A DNA stretch of 64,000 bases from Phytophthora sp. 'mugwort' (Eukaryota; Oomycota; Peronosporomycetes; Peronosporales; Peronosporaceae): positions 2,666,001 through 2,730,000 of the forward strand of contig JAUCEF010000009.1 of NCBI GenBank assembly GCA_033558025.1, read 5' to 3'. Under the pieces are notes generated by a model. That model was not told the DNA's origin. It made no database searches and saw nothing but the letters and a program-made list of their open reading frames with translations. Positions 53,398 to 64,000 of the stretch are shown piece by piece; within the stretch, counting starts at the first letter, position 1, and each line of letters begins with the position of its first letter. The translations under genes were made by a program, and so were the position numbers.

Positions 53398-56284
53398 CTA
53401 CTCATGATCCGGAGCAGGCGGAGAAAAGTTCATGCGAAGCCGGCCGATCTGGCGAGACGGATGAGAAGTTGGATCCGTGAGAAAGTGATTGCGCCAAGGG
53501 GCACTCCTGTTACAATCCGCGAGAGCCGCCAGTTCTTGGGGCGGATCCCGTCCCTCTGCTCCGCCTCTCGCCCGGGGAACCACGTCGTGTTTTCGGACTC
53601 CAAAGGGAAGTGCATAAACACCGGATCTAACAGCAGGTCCAGGTCGCAACAGCCCGTCTGGCGAGCTTTGTCGAAGATCAGGCCTTGCAGATTCCGGAAC
53701 TTGGCGCGAGTGTGCGAGCTCCGATTCTTGCGTCCACGGTAGAAAGACGCGAAACACGCGTGCGCGTCGCGCTCGGACTTGGGGATCGGGAAGGAGTGCG
53801 TAGCTTCCCAGTAGGCCTGAGGGTGATCCTCCTCGTAGGCCCGATAGCTCGTGGCGAGCCTGCCACCTCGACGGATCTGGCTGGATCGAAAGTCAGCGGT
53901 TCCAGAGCTGGTACGTCGAGGGCCTTCCACGGCTCCTCCCTGTTCAGCGTCATGATGTTTTCCTTCGAGAGCAGGACCGGAGGGTAACGCGAAGTACCCA
54001 GTTGCCCCCCGCAACTGGTCCGCTCAGGAAACATCCCCCGGTCGGGAGCACCCGGTTATCGATCAGGATCCGGGTGTGAGGGTATCGAGGGTAAGCATAC
54101 TAATCTGGGAAGGATCCCAAGGTGCTACCTCTTCCGCGGTCACGACCCGCGGCTGACGGAAGCCGGGGAGAAAACTATCCTCATAACCGAACGGCTGGGA
54201 AGCGGAATCCGTGGCGGGTGTAACGGCTAGAGAGGTCAGATTAAGTGTGGCGGCCACCTGAGACGCACCTCCCACCTCTTCCTCCGCTTCGACAGAAGTC
54301 GGATCTTGGTCGACCACGATGGGCGTAGCTTAAGATCTCTCGCCACCGGAGATCTCCGCGGAAAAACTGCGTTGACGGCCGTCGCATCGGGATCGCGCCA
54401 GAACCATCTGGCGTTCGTCGTCATCGGAGTCGTCGAAGATCGCGTCCGAGTCGACGAGCCCGGCGTCGGATCCATTACTGCTAGAGCTGGGACCGGGATC
54501 GGAGCTAGATCCAGATCCTGTGCCGGGGAACTCGTAGTCTCCGTCACCGACCTCAGCCGCGGTGTCAACAACGAGATCCAAGGAGGATCCTGGTTGAACT
54601 GAAGGCACCTACGAGGCTGATCCGGAGGCAGTTGCGCCACCCACCACAGGGGACGAGGAACAAGGCACCTCCTTCGGTGGGCTCGGATCCTCATGGCGAG
54701 GAGAAGCGGATGGCCGCAAGGGCCTCTTGGAAGAAGCCTGGTCACTGCGAGCCACAGAATTAGACCGACCGCAAGGTGCAACCGAAGAGCTCCGCATGGC
54801 GGCCGAGGCGATCGACGCTAAGTTGTCGAGATCGCTGTCCCGCTCCATGACGGCCGAGTCGTGTTTGCCGAGGAGGCCTTGGTGAACTTGTGACAGAAGC
54901 ACATGCTGATCGCGGAGTCGATCGAGATCTTGGCGGACCAGCTGGTACGCTTGCTGCATGTCGGAGATCTGCTCAAGAAGATCTCTCTGGGCCTTGACAT
55001 GTTTCTGCCCCTCCTGCATAGCATCGTCGAGACCGAGGCGCGCCTGATCGCGTTCGCTAGTGAGCTGAGTCATTTGGGCCGCCACAGACTCCAGATCTCG
55101 CCGAACTTGAGCGCCGGCGCAGATCTTGGTGTTCGCGCGGGGCACCTGACTCTGCGTCCTCTTGAGCTCCTGAGTGATCGTGTCGCGAGCCGCCTCGAGT
55201 GTCTTGTGATCCACGCGGAGATTACGGAGCTGGTCTTGAGTCATATGCAATGAACCTTCGGCACGCGCGTGATCCCGATAAGCTGCTCCCAGCGAGCGCT
55301 TCAGGTTCTCAACCTCATCCTGGGCAGCATCTAGCTTGCCCACGGTATGATCGTGAGCCCTGTGACGATCCGCACGGCGACGCTCAGTCTTGTCAAGAAA
55401 ACCCCTAGCTCGAGGATCCGCTCACCTCGGACGTGCAGCTCGATCCGTGCAGCATGCAGATTTGCCGCAGGAAACGATCCGTCGAGCCGTTGGTGCACTT
55501 GGTGCAGTTCTTTCCGCAGTCACTGAGCTTCACGTTCCAGATCACGGACATGCTGCTTCCGACACTGCTGCTCGAGGTCGGCGAATGCTGCCTCAGCCAG
55601 ATCGCTTCATCCCGCAGATCCTGCAGATCCTGCGCAACGGAAGGGTCAGCCCTGGGTGGATCAGCTGGCGCGGCACTGCCATGGTCGGATAAGCGACGCT
55701 CCAGACCGAGGGCATAGTCTTGCAGGTGGGTGTAGGCCTCCGCGCTGGTTTCTTCTAGCAAGGGGTAGCGCGCCCGCAGATTGCCGAAACCCTGGACCTC
55801 CACGCGGAGACGGTCAGCTTCTTGGTGCGTTCGGCTTCAAGCTGCGTGACTTGACGAATTCGCCCCTGGATAATAACGTCGTAGCGGTGATGGATGAAAG
55901 CCACGAACGAGCGCGCAGTCGTCCAGTTGGGCTTGGCCAACGTGTGGAGTTCTTCGTTGTGGTGACGCGCAGCAACCAGATCCCGCAGGGCTTGCTGATG
56001 CTTGGCCAGCAACTCGTCGTAGGCACCAACGAAAGCGTGGATCGACGTTGCCGTGGCTCGCAGCGGATCCAGATCCAGCACTACCGGAGTTGCCGCCGCT
56101 GAAAGATCCGACGGCGCGTGTCAAAGTGCGCACATGGAGGAAGGGCGTCCGGAGACAGACCTTGCCCGGCGAATACGGCAGCGCGAGGCGCAGCGTCAGA
56201 GTCATGGGCGTGGTGGGCAGACGACATGGTAAAGAGGCTTGATCTGGGTGGATGCGGTGGGTTGAATTGTGGATCACGAGACAC
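53398..56284 (-). pseudogene. Antisense ORF (aORF), right-arm copy
   Basis: Minus-strand mirror of 45121-47945, starting just inside LTR C (ATG 56227-56225). Coiled coil at 54609-55343, acidic part 54330-54608, basic end 53430-53757. One extra base near 53743 relative to the left arm joins FRVF differently, giving ACFASFYRGRKNRSSHTRAK in one continuous 194-aa frame (53430-54014), while the left arm breaks there. This copy therefore preserves more of the C-terminal domain. One residue differs at 55650 (Asp for Val). Confidence 0.6.
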
Positions 56285-56351
56285 AGTGCTTACGTTGCGC
56301 GGTGGTCACAACTTGTCAGGGGCGGTTGTGGTATTGCCGATCCGGCTAAAG

Positions 56352-57235
56352 TGGAAGTTGGCCGGCAGCCGGAAGATCCACGCCTCCAGCGGCAGCCATA
56401 ACAGCGTCAAAGTGATGGATCCGGACCATGCGACACGCCTGGTCTGTATATGGTACGGATCCTGGATCCGTCCCGTGGGGTGGGGTTCTAAGTACTAGAT
56501 CCGATCAGTTTAGTTCACACCGGGTTGAAGATCCGTAGCTAAAGGGAGGTAGAGTGGAGACGGGTGGCCAGGAATAGTCAGAGATGGGATCCTGGGTTAT
56601 AAGTAATCCGTAGGATAGGTTTTGGGATGGGATCCGAAGGTAGATAGGCTAAAGTATAAATCAGAACCGAGTTTGCACTGGAAGACAGACTTGACTATAG
56701 TATAGGGGATTTCTATTGGCCCCATACATAGACCAAGTCTAAACTTTGGCGATCTTCCTGCACACGTGGCAGCCCCTGGATAGCTTTGCCAGGTCGCGCT
56801 CGCCCTTTGGCTTCTCCCCCCCCCCCCCCCCCCCTCAGGATCCCGCTATTGGAGGCGGCAAGCATCGTAAAGGAACAAGGATAACTCCGGTAAGGAGCAA
56901 GGACACCTCAAGAAGGAACAACTCCGGATCTCGTATTTCTATTACGGATCCACAAGGTCTACGCAATGAGCTCGATACCAAACGAACACCGGATCTCGTG
57001 CGCAGGAATACCCGCACGGATCCACCCCCTCCCAAGTCCCCACAAGGACGTCCAAGGCCCACCAAGTGCGCATCTCGTGTCAACGAGAGAGCAGTACCAG
57101 CCCGCTGACGGATGCACAAGGTGAACCACTCAGCAACTACATGGCCGTCGGAGCACCCCTCCGTTAATCGGTGTCTGGACGCAGTGCGTGTGAGTTGGGA
57201 TCCTACTGAATTTCAGCGGATCCCACTCCACCACA
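56352..57235 (+). repeat. LTR C (3' LTR of the right arm)
   Basis: 884 bp, same ends as LTR A (TGGAAGTTGGCC, CCACTCCACCACA), 19-base poly-C at 56816-56834. It follows chromodomain and aORF in the plus orientation and lacks a primer-binding site after it, so it is a 3' LTR. The flanking bases aagtc do not match those of LTR A (caaga) or LTR B (gacga). Confidence 0.88.
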
Positions 57236-58090
57236 AAGTCGCGATCCGATCTGGTTGAAAATCGTCAGTGATCGAGGGTCGATCGGGATCGGAGGTGGTC
57301 CGACCGGGCGTCGATTCGTATTGACCAGGAAAACTCGTGCCGTCCCGACGAACCTCAATCTCCGCCACGAGCCCTGATCTCGCATCCATTAACGGATCTG
57401 ATCGGGGATCGCCATGATCGATCGGTACCAGCTATGGCTGGATCCTACCTTGCGCCGATCTCGAACCCAATAACGGATCTGACCTGAGATTCCATCATTG
57501 AGGCCGATCGGTTCCAGCAGGTGTCACATCGAGCCAGATCAGCCCCGATTTGCTTGTCTTCAGCTAGTTTCGATCTCAGATCTTCATACCTTAACTTGAT
57601 TTCGGCCTCACGTGTCTAGCCGATTCAGATCGGTCGTGACCAGTCGGGCGACCATAATAAATCCATTCCTGAGGACTGTGTTCGTCCTGGTTACTTTTTC
57701 CTGTATCGGAGCATCCTCCATATCGCTCACGTAGGTGGAGCGCTATCCCGCTTTTGCATCGTATCTTGATTTGACTGGAGCGTCCCGTTCCTGCGCGGCT
57801 GGAGCGCCTTTCTCGCAGATAAGGCACTTTCCTTGGGATCGGATATTCTTGGTTGACGCTTCTCCGCAAATTTCCGCTCAAGAACGTTCAAGTTCCGCCT
57901 GCTGCGCATCTCGGGATAACAAGAAAGCAGACCCAGCCCGCCGACGGGTACACAAGGTGAGCCTCATCAGCATCCTCACGGTTATCGGTGAACCCCTCTT
58001 TAGTCGGTGCGGTGTCTGGGTGCAGTGTGTATGAAGGGGTCCCTGCTAATGCTAGCGGATCCACTTCGTCGCAGCAACTATCAGGGGTTT
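57236..58090 (+). repeat. Older LTR related to LTR A/B/C
   Basis: GATC-rich from its start. The block GCCCGCCGACGGGTACACAA, GGTGAGCCTCATCAG, GGTGTCTGGGTGCAGTGTGT (57930-58030) aligns with the LTR A end (GCCCGCTGACGGATGCACAA, GGTGAACCACTCAGC, GGTATCTGGGCGCAGTGCGT, 38334-38425), and TAGCGGATCCACT near 58053 matches the final block. No gene. Left border unknown. Confidence 0.5.
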
Positions 58091-58570
58091 CACCCGCTGG
58101 ACAACCCCCAACACCATGCGTCGCCGCTGCAGCAGCAGTATCGTGTGGGGGTTTCGCCCGCCAGGCAAACTCCAGTACCAAGTAGCGCTTGTATAGTCCC
58201 AGCGGCACGCAGCCGTTTCGCCTCGCAGGGTCACCAGGCAGTGCTTTTACAGCGCCATCAGCGCGGAGGACTTTTACCTGCAGGACAACCCAAGCACCAG
58301 GACAAGGTGAAGCTTTGACCCCTACCACCCGCACCCCCGAGGCTTCTGCAGCTTTACGGCGACACCTGCGTTCCGCCAATACATTAGGGCGTACAACCAT
58401 GCATTTCCATTCACGTCTACCGGAGCGTTTTGCTCCAACCAATCCTTTAAGAAGTGCGCCAAGGTGTAAGCGTTGCACACCAGTGTGGAGTATACACATA
58501 CCGCATCTAAGGCGCCATGGGTCACTATCTGGGGTCTCTTTTACTTTCTTTTTGCCGTTTTCACTGGATG
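58091..58570. other. No gene recognised; possible decayed gag start
   Basis: Lies where gag of the older related element would begin. Chance ORFs on both strands. Confidence 0.3.
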
Positions 58571-58665
58571 TCAGCATGGGGTGCGGCGCAGCGCGCCGGC
58601 TTTACACCACAGGTACGTTGGAGTATCGCAGTATATTACAGTACCTCACACTCCCACTCCATCTG
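58571..58665 (+). repeat. LTR-like repeat, copy 2
   Basis: Starts TGTCAGCATGGGG and contains CCGGCTTTACACCACAGGTA, CGTTGGAGTATCGCAGTATA; direct-orientation match to 27592-27690. A C/T-rich stretch (58535-58558) lies just before it. Confidence 0.5.
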
Positions 58666-59593
58666 AAAATCAATGTAAGTGCAATCTTGGCGCAGGAGAA
58701 TGAACGAGCTGTCGTGCTAGCGGTCCGAGGACTGGGCACGAGGGATAGGCGAGGAGAAAGTTGGCTACTTCCGTATGACCGCAGTAGGGATCGGATCCAT
58801 GAGGACGCGTTAACCTATGGGAGGGAGATACATAATATTTATATTATAATATACGTAAGTATGTCTTTATATATTATAATAATAACATAATTTGTCACGT
58901 AACCAGATTATGGGTTAGGACAACACAAAATCGATGCTTTGCATACTGGGGTACGATATACTTGTACAACGTAAAAGCAAACTGTCGGCGAGGCTGAAGG
59001 TCACCCGCTAGCGCGCTTTACATGGGCATGCCGAAGCTGAGCTTTCTATAAAGCTTCAATATAGCTTCACCAACGTGGGTATAGCGGCCCCCGTAATTAA
59101 AGATGTGTGTTGACTTCCTGCTCGTGTTTTTCTATTATGGTTTTATACAAGTGTGACCAGATATTATTCATGCCGCCCCACTCATAAGAAAACAGCCAGA
59201 TGTAAATTTATGTAGTCTGATTGCCATTGACCTTAATGACAAAGCGACGCTTCTGACACGGGGATTACGGTATACACTACGGATCTGCAGCAAAAACATG
59301 GTGCCGGCACCACACCAAAACGTGAACGTTGCGAAAGCGCTCGCCTTCGTCGCACACCCGATGTGATCATTCCTTCAGCGATGGCGACCGTCCTTCCAGG
59401 GCGTAGCCAAATATCCTGCCGTGTAGCCACCCGCCAGTTTCGGGGCTAAAACGCGCGGTAACCTTCACCAGTGAAACGTTTTGGGCTCTCGTTATTTACC
59501 TGGGTAACACGAAACTGGACACTTAAGCCAAACAGGACCCGAATCACGTCCCCAAGTATACCCGACTCGTAGGGAGCCGTTGAAATCACCACA
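58666..59593. other. No gene recognised
   Basis: AT-rich with TATA-type runs at 58830-58890. May contain the end of the MULE element to the right. Confidence 0.35.
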
Positions 59594-62490
59594 TTAATGT
59601 CCTGATGTATACATCCATTCCCGTATAGCCAAAACCTCGGTGTGATCGTCGTGCACCACCCAAAGCGCCAAATGTACGTACGAAGCTAAACAGAGCTGAC
59701 GAAGTTTAAATTGACAGGGATCGAAACAGAGACAACTTGTCGATCTCATGCAGATATATCGGTAGCGCAGGTACTGCAGCTCCTTCCTACTCAGCATGCT
59801 TATCTCGTCGGCAACGGCAAAATGTTCAAATGCGATCAGCGTGTACATTCCGCAACTCAAGTTGTCGACTTGCACCACGATATCGCTTACGTAATCGTGG
59901 ACTCGGTACTGGCTCGGAGCAAAGTCTGGCAGCAATATCACAAGTTTTTTCAGTAAGCACCCGAACACCGACTATATAGCTCGATATCATAAGGTAATAT
60001 ATGCATACATCCTTCAAGGAAAGGCCCATCATGACGGAGGACCAGAGGTTTCTACCACAGATGACTGGGATCAAAAAATCATCCGTCTTGCCCACGAAAA
60101 TGTCTTCCATGCTATTTACAGGCATGAAACTATTCGTGACGTTTCCTTCGATTGAGGTCTACGCCGATTATGTCAGCCCTCTCCTCAAACAGTTTCATCG
60201 TCGACTTCTTCACAGCGCAGTCGCCCAATATGTTTTCCCTACAAGTTCCAGCGATTCCGACTGCATACAATGCCACAAAAATAAATGTTAAAAAGATGAG
60301 GGAGTCATATCTGAACGAAACAAAAAGCGGAATTGAACTAATGTTTGTGAGTGCATCGGGATGCGGCTCGATTGAAAACGCTTGGGCGCTGATATGGTGA
60401 AGTTGGTCATTTAAACCCATTTGATAACCCCGTCCACATGGTTGAGATCGTCCTTACTTTATACCATTTTTTCATGGCTCGAGCGTTTCTGTTGAATACA
60501 ACCCAACATCACCGTCACTTGCTGCTCACTTAAGTTCGGCTGACCGGTCTCTTTCTGTTTTTTTTCCTGAAAAGCTGATACTGTGGTGCCACACGTCTCA
60601 ATGAGATCTGTGCGGAATATGCGCGTGATTGCCTCAGGGGTGTCTGTTGCTTCGGGAGCGGCAAGGTATTCTTCTTGTGGGGTATCGGAGCTATCGGTTT
60701 CTTACCAAACTCGAACAACTTAAACCGGATGAGGAGTGTTGCTCAAGACACCTATGTCGGTCGGTTCTCAATCACATCTCGAGCGTGAGCCACCATAATT
60801 TTTTTTCATTCGAGCGGTTTTCTTTCGGTCGTCCGCGTGGCCCCGGTGGGCTAATCACTTGAAATGCATAATCGTCCACGAGGCGCCAAGGCTGCGGACT
60901 GTGCAATCGACAGTGCAACCGACTCATTCACCGATTCACTCGACTGGATTCTCGATTCGCCCGACTGGCGTTAACATCGTTGACCGACTCAGCCAAATGA
61001 GCGTTACTTGGTGGACGTATATGCTCGCCGATTGCCAACGGAGTGGATGGTTGTGATGACTCCGACTTACGGCTCCACAGTGTGTTCAACTCGGCTCACC
61101 AGCATACCCGAACTCTGCTTCAGCACGGAATGTTCGACATGTCTAGGCCTACCAAAATCAGTGCACCTCGTGTACATATGTCACATCGAGCCATGCCAAG
61201 CTCCGCAATAGTATCGCACATTCCACTAGCAATAGGCAACCCCCCCCCTCGCGGTACTTTCGATTTGAGTCCTAGGCGAGCTTACCCGTAGTTAAGACCC
61301 GACGCACCGCAAACGACTCCAAAGAAGTGGCGCTGTCAACGACATCCTCGTTATTCAAGAAATATTTTTCATGAAGGTTATGATAGTGGCATGATGGAGT
61401 CAACGCATTCATCCACAGCCATGAAGGTATCCGCCCGTGCCTCGAGCTGTTCCCACGAAGCCCCCAACTTGTTGTCGGTGTTGTTTCCAAGTGTGGCCGT
61501 ATTTTGGCGCTTGTGCATACCAACGATCGCGACAATTGTCCCGGTTTCTCAGCAAATAGGATGCTGGACATGCTTCACCAACTCCAAATCAAGTCATCAT
61601 CGTCTGATTCAGCCCTTCGTGTACTTGAAGACATCTCGTGCCCAAATGAAGGCAATTCTTGCCCTACTGCGGTCAACTGTCGCATGATTAGACTCGCTAA
61701 TTGTCAGTCTGAAGACCAACTATGGTAGACTGCATTTGAATCCAGCTCAAGTCGACTGGCCTGGAGCGGAATAGCCAACTGGGGCGAGATGCAGCATGGC
61801 ACTGGAACTGTTTTGTGCACTCCGTCTCTGTCTAGGCATACACGAGCAATCTCATCATACCTCGAAGTCGGTGTTTCTGCTTGTACGAATTAAAACCATA
61901 GCCCACCGAGACAATCTCCTCCCTCAAGTACTTGAGGACATGGAACTGGCAAAGCAGAAAATTTACCTATGCGAAGGCGGCCTTAAAGTAATAACATCTC
62001 AGTGAAATCCTTGTCGATCAGCACACACTGCAACATTTTTGTCCAGGCAGGATATTGTTAGACTTAAACTGCACCAGCACTGTTAACGCAGTAGACTACT
62101 GCTCAGTCTGCATTAGAGTGTGCTGTACAAATTGGCCGTTTCCAAACGTGTAATGGGCCATGCATGAAAAAATCTTGTACTTCGATCGATTAGTCCCATT
62201 TGTAGCGTCAAATAGCAGAACTTCCGGAAACTGGTCGATAATAGAGCGCATATGGTTAGTCTGGAGTGCAATGTAGGTCGCAACTTTCTGGTACGGCAAA
62301 ATGAAAGCTAGTCCTCAAGAACTTTACCTTTCCACTTACGTCGTCGACAAAAATAAGGATAGCGTTCCCGTTTACATCTCTAAACTCGGAAATATACTTC
62401 TTCAATCGCTTCACGATGGTAATGGAATGGATACCATTCTCTCGACATTTAAATGTCCGAATCAGATTATGGGCATCCAAGAACGGCAAC
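59594..62490 (-). pseudogene. MULE transposase joined to a Ulp1-like (C48) protease domain
   Basis: Minus strand. Near 62300-62480: IVKRLKKYISEFRDVNGNAI. Then the MULE catalytic block FPEVLLFDATNGTNRSKYKI with the first Asp, followed by FSCMAHYTFGNGQFVQHTLM (62096-62250). After decayed sequence the later transposase part reads ATLGNNTDNKLGASWEQLEA, RADTFMAVDECVDSIM (about 61390-61500). Further on a Pro/Arg linker ISPPGPRGRPKENRSNEKK (60800-60855), where a SWIM finger usually ends, and finally SQYRVHDYVSDIVVQVDNLS, CGMYTLIAFEHFAVADEISM (59830-59920), the Asp-to-Cys end of a Ulp1 (SUMO-protease-like) fold with its catalytic Cys. Many stops. MULEs with Ulp1-like domains are known in plants; the order here suggests one former gene. 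Confidence 0.7.
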
Positions 62491-63150
62491 GAGACCCACT
62501 ATTACAAGAAGTTGCCTTTGACCATCATTCTGTTTCACTTTTCTTTTGTATACTGAGGTCGGGTGCATATCACTGGACGCGTTGGCCAAAACGATCATTA
62601 ATATGTGAGCCTCTGAGTAACCTAGTAAATCCTGCTCGTTAGCAGACGTGGGAGGTGCGCTAGCATACTAAAACCAACATACTCGAATCTTAGGTCCTAA
62701 TGCGCCGTATTGACGGAGATATGTAAGCCAAAGTGGGTGTGCATAACCACTTGGCGGGCAGTGTACCTGATACGGAGGTTTAAAGCAGCAAATTAGAAAA
62801 GTTTAGCAGGTTTTGCTGGGACTAGGTTTCACACCAATCGAAAAATGCCCACTTTCTAGGTTTTGTTCAAGCAGATCAATTCGTTCATTTGTTCCGGAAT
62901 CACAATATGTTGGCCAGCGAAATCTTCCAAAACCAACGCAACTGTGAATTTACGCTCAACACAAACAGCGAGCAAGAACTGTAGCAAATCGAGCGCAGTT
63001 TGCGAAGACCCGCTGTTCGTCTTTACACAAAAATCATCATTGCATTTTGCCCGCACCACTATCACGGTACAGTTTCCGCCAGCCAGTCAAACGAGCGAGG
63101 CTGCTCGAACACTATTTCTCCCTTTTCTTATTGCTGCGACGCTCTATTCA
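62491..63150. other. No gene recognised; possible MULE N-terminal region
   Basis: A minus-strand frame at 62856-63065 (SSQTALDLLQFLLAVCVERK) could belong to the MULE or a neighbour; no motif supports a call. Confidence 0.3.
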
Positions 63151-64000
63151 TGGCCCCCCGCGCTTCCACAGGAAGTGGTAGAGGCTCCACGACGCCTCAA
63201 GTTGATCGTAAGCTCTGCGTAATGCAGTCGTCTCAGTCTAATAGCCCGTGCACTTCTCTTTTCTAGGTCTTTTGCGTTTGTAGAGCAGTTCTACCGCCCC
63301 CATGGATCAGCTCAATGGGAGGATGTTCAGTACGCATACAACCGAACCTGCCTTTTCAATGGCCACAACACGAGACACGGAATCGCTGCGTCGCCAGTTC
63401 TACGCATTGAAGAACACGAGGAAGCCAACCCCTGCGTTGAGCTATGTGTTTGCCGCATGTGTGCAAGAACTGATGAACGTTAACTATGTATGGTTATATA
63501 GGAGATCCAGCATGCCCAGCAGAGTTCGACGTGCGAAAAAGGGTCTCTTTATAGACATTGAAAGCAAGTGCAGCGTCACGCAGATCGACGACGATGAGCA
63601 AGAATCCGCCGAGGGCGTTACTGGAGCCGATGCATCACTGGCAGGTGCCGGCAAATCAGAGGCTACTTTAAGCGATGCGTTGGAAGCGGGTAAAGCTACC
63701 TCTGACTTGGCTAACGTTAGCACGAACCTCGCGCCCCAGACTTCCATCGCTGCGGAGACCGTGCTTCGGCTAGTGCTTATGCGAAGGGCCAGAAGGCTAA
63801 AGCTTCTGCAGGTATTACGATCAGGCATGCTAACAATATTTGGTAAATTAATATGTACTGACTGACAACGATTTGGAATGATTATATGAAGAGTCTAACA
63901 GTACCGTCGCGCACCGGAAAAACACCGGAGGAGCTGGCCTCGCTCAGCAAGCACCTCAAGTGCAACCGGGACGAACAGCCTATATTGTCGCAGACGGCCA
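63151..64000 (+). pseudogene. DUF6818-like (Myb/SANT-type) protein, frameshifted, runs off the window
   Basis: Begins at ATG 63151, MAPRASTGSGRGSTTPQ, a start I associate with a repeated oomycete protein family. After a shift: PHGSAQWEDVQYAYNRT near 63300, then RDTESLRRQFYALKNTRKPT (63373-63434), the core of the domain; in another frame GDPACPAE near 63500; then VRRAKKGLFIDIE and an acidic linker (IDDDEQESAEG). The frame 63302-63865 is open for 187 codons but mixes native and shifted sequence. A late block GKTPEELASLSKHLKCNRDE (63925-63985) looks like the family's C-terminal part, still open at the window edge. Possibly an intron near 63485-63505. Function: likely DNA-binding, not shown. Confidence 0.5.

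Larger units (their letters stand above)
52513..57235. repeat. Right arm of the 4.7-kb inverted repeat
   Basis: 4723 bp against 4718 bp in the left arm; the size difference is largely the poly-C tract (19 against 15). The spacer between the arms is 48835-52512, 3678 bp. Outside 57235 the flanks diverge at once. Confidence 0.9.

Noticed and set aside
37588..57240. Target-site duplication joining LTR A and LTR C as ends of one element
   Set aside because: The flanking bases caaga and aagtc do not match, and the interior order is not that of a single element.
57888..58577. Minus-strand ORF of 229 codons
   Set aside because: Covers LTR-like sequence related to LTR A and has no domain; it is probably open by chance in GC-rich DNA.
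1..64000. RXLR, Crinkler or other secreted effector genes
   Set aside because: No ORF with a signal peptide followed by RXLR-EER or LFLAK-type motifs was seen.
1..64000. tRNA, rRNA or CRISPR arrays
   Set aside because: No cloverleaf, rRNA core or regularly spaced repeats were recognised; the only tandem repeat is the coding one at 9705.

Overview
The window looks like a repeat-rich, gene-poor stretch of an oomycete nuclear genome (Peronosporales, Phytophthora or a close relative). The evidence is: short GT..AG introns with donors such as GTGCGT and CTAAC-like branch sites; a bZIP-like protein of the type seen in oomycetes; Ty3/gypsy, Ty1/copia, hAT, Tc1/pogo-like and MULE/Ulp1 elements in nested decay; and a DUF6818-like domain at the right edge. 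All family calls come from reading motifs; no database search was possible.
Layout. 1-1.8 kb: 3' end of a broken gypsy pol with chromodomain. 3.1-4.0 kb: broken copper P1B-ATPase. 4.1-13.7 kb: a hAT transposase (minus) split by a gypsy element at 4214-11982 with both LTRs, primer-binding site and polypurine tract. 14.4-14.7 kb: copia RNase H fragment broken by an inversion. 16.0-23.4 kb is the most gene-like part: an unrecognised 254-aa ORF, a deleted Tc1-like element, a bZIP-like gene with an in-frame stop, a fragment of a bZIP paralogue, a two-exon dynactin-p24-like gene and a minus-strand hypothetical gene. 23.9-27.1 kb: a Tc1-like element with two convergent genes. 27.6-34.2 kb: a minus-strand copia whose reverse transcriptase is split by a pogo-like element at 29098-31052. 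35.7-37.0 kb: an intron-bearing pogo-like transposase. 37.6-57.2 kb: a rearranged cluster of one young gypsy family: LTR A-gag-protease, then a second diverged gag, then a 4.7-kb near-identical inverted repeat whose arms are LTR, antisense ORF and chromodomain, flanking one copy of RT-RNase H-integrase. 59.6-62.5 kb: MULE transposase plus Ulp1-like protease (minus). 63.2-64 kb: DUF6818-like pseudogene.
The most interesting signals are: (1) a coiled-coil/acidic ORF running antisense to pol, just inside the 3' LTR, in two different gypsy families; in one of them it appears to overlap the chromodomain; (2) a very high density of the palindrome GATC throughout the 37.6-57.2 kb family, in LTRs as well as coding sequence; (3) the long, almost perfect palindrome of that family; (4) a second RNase H domain in its pol; and (5) a single stop codon dividing an otherwise continuous bZIP reading frame. 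Nearly all mobile-element genes here are inactivated; the host genes that could be functional are at 16002, 19241 and 21824.
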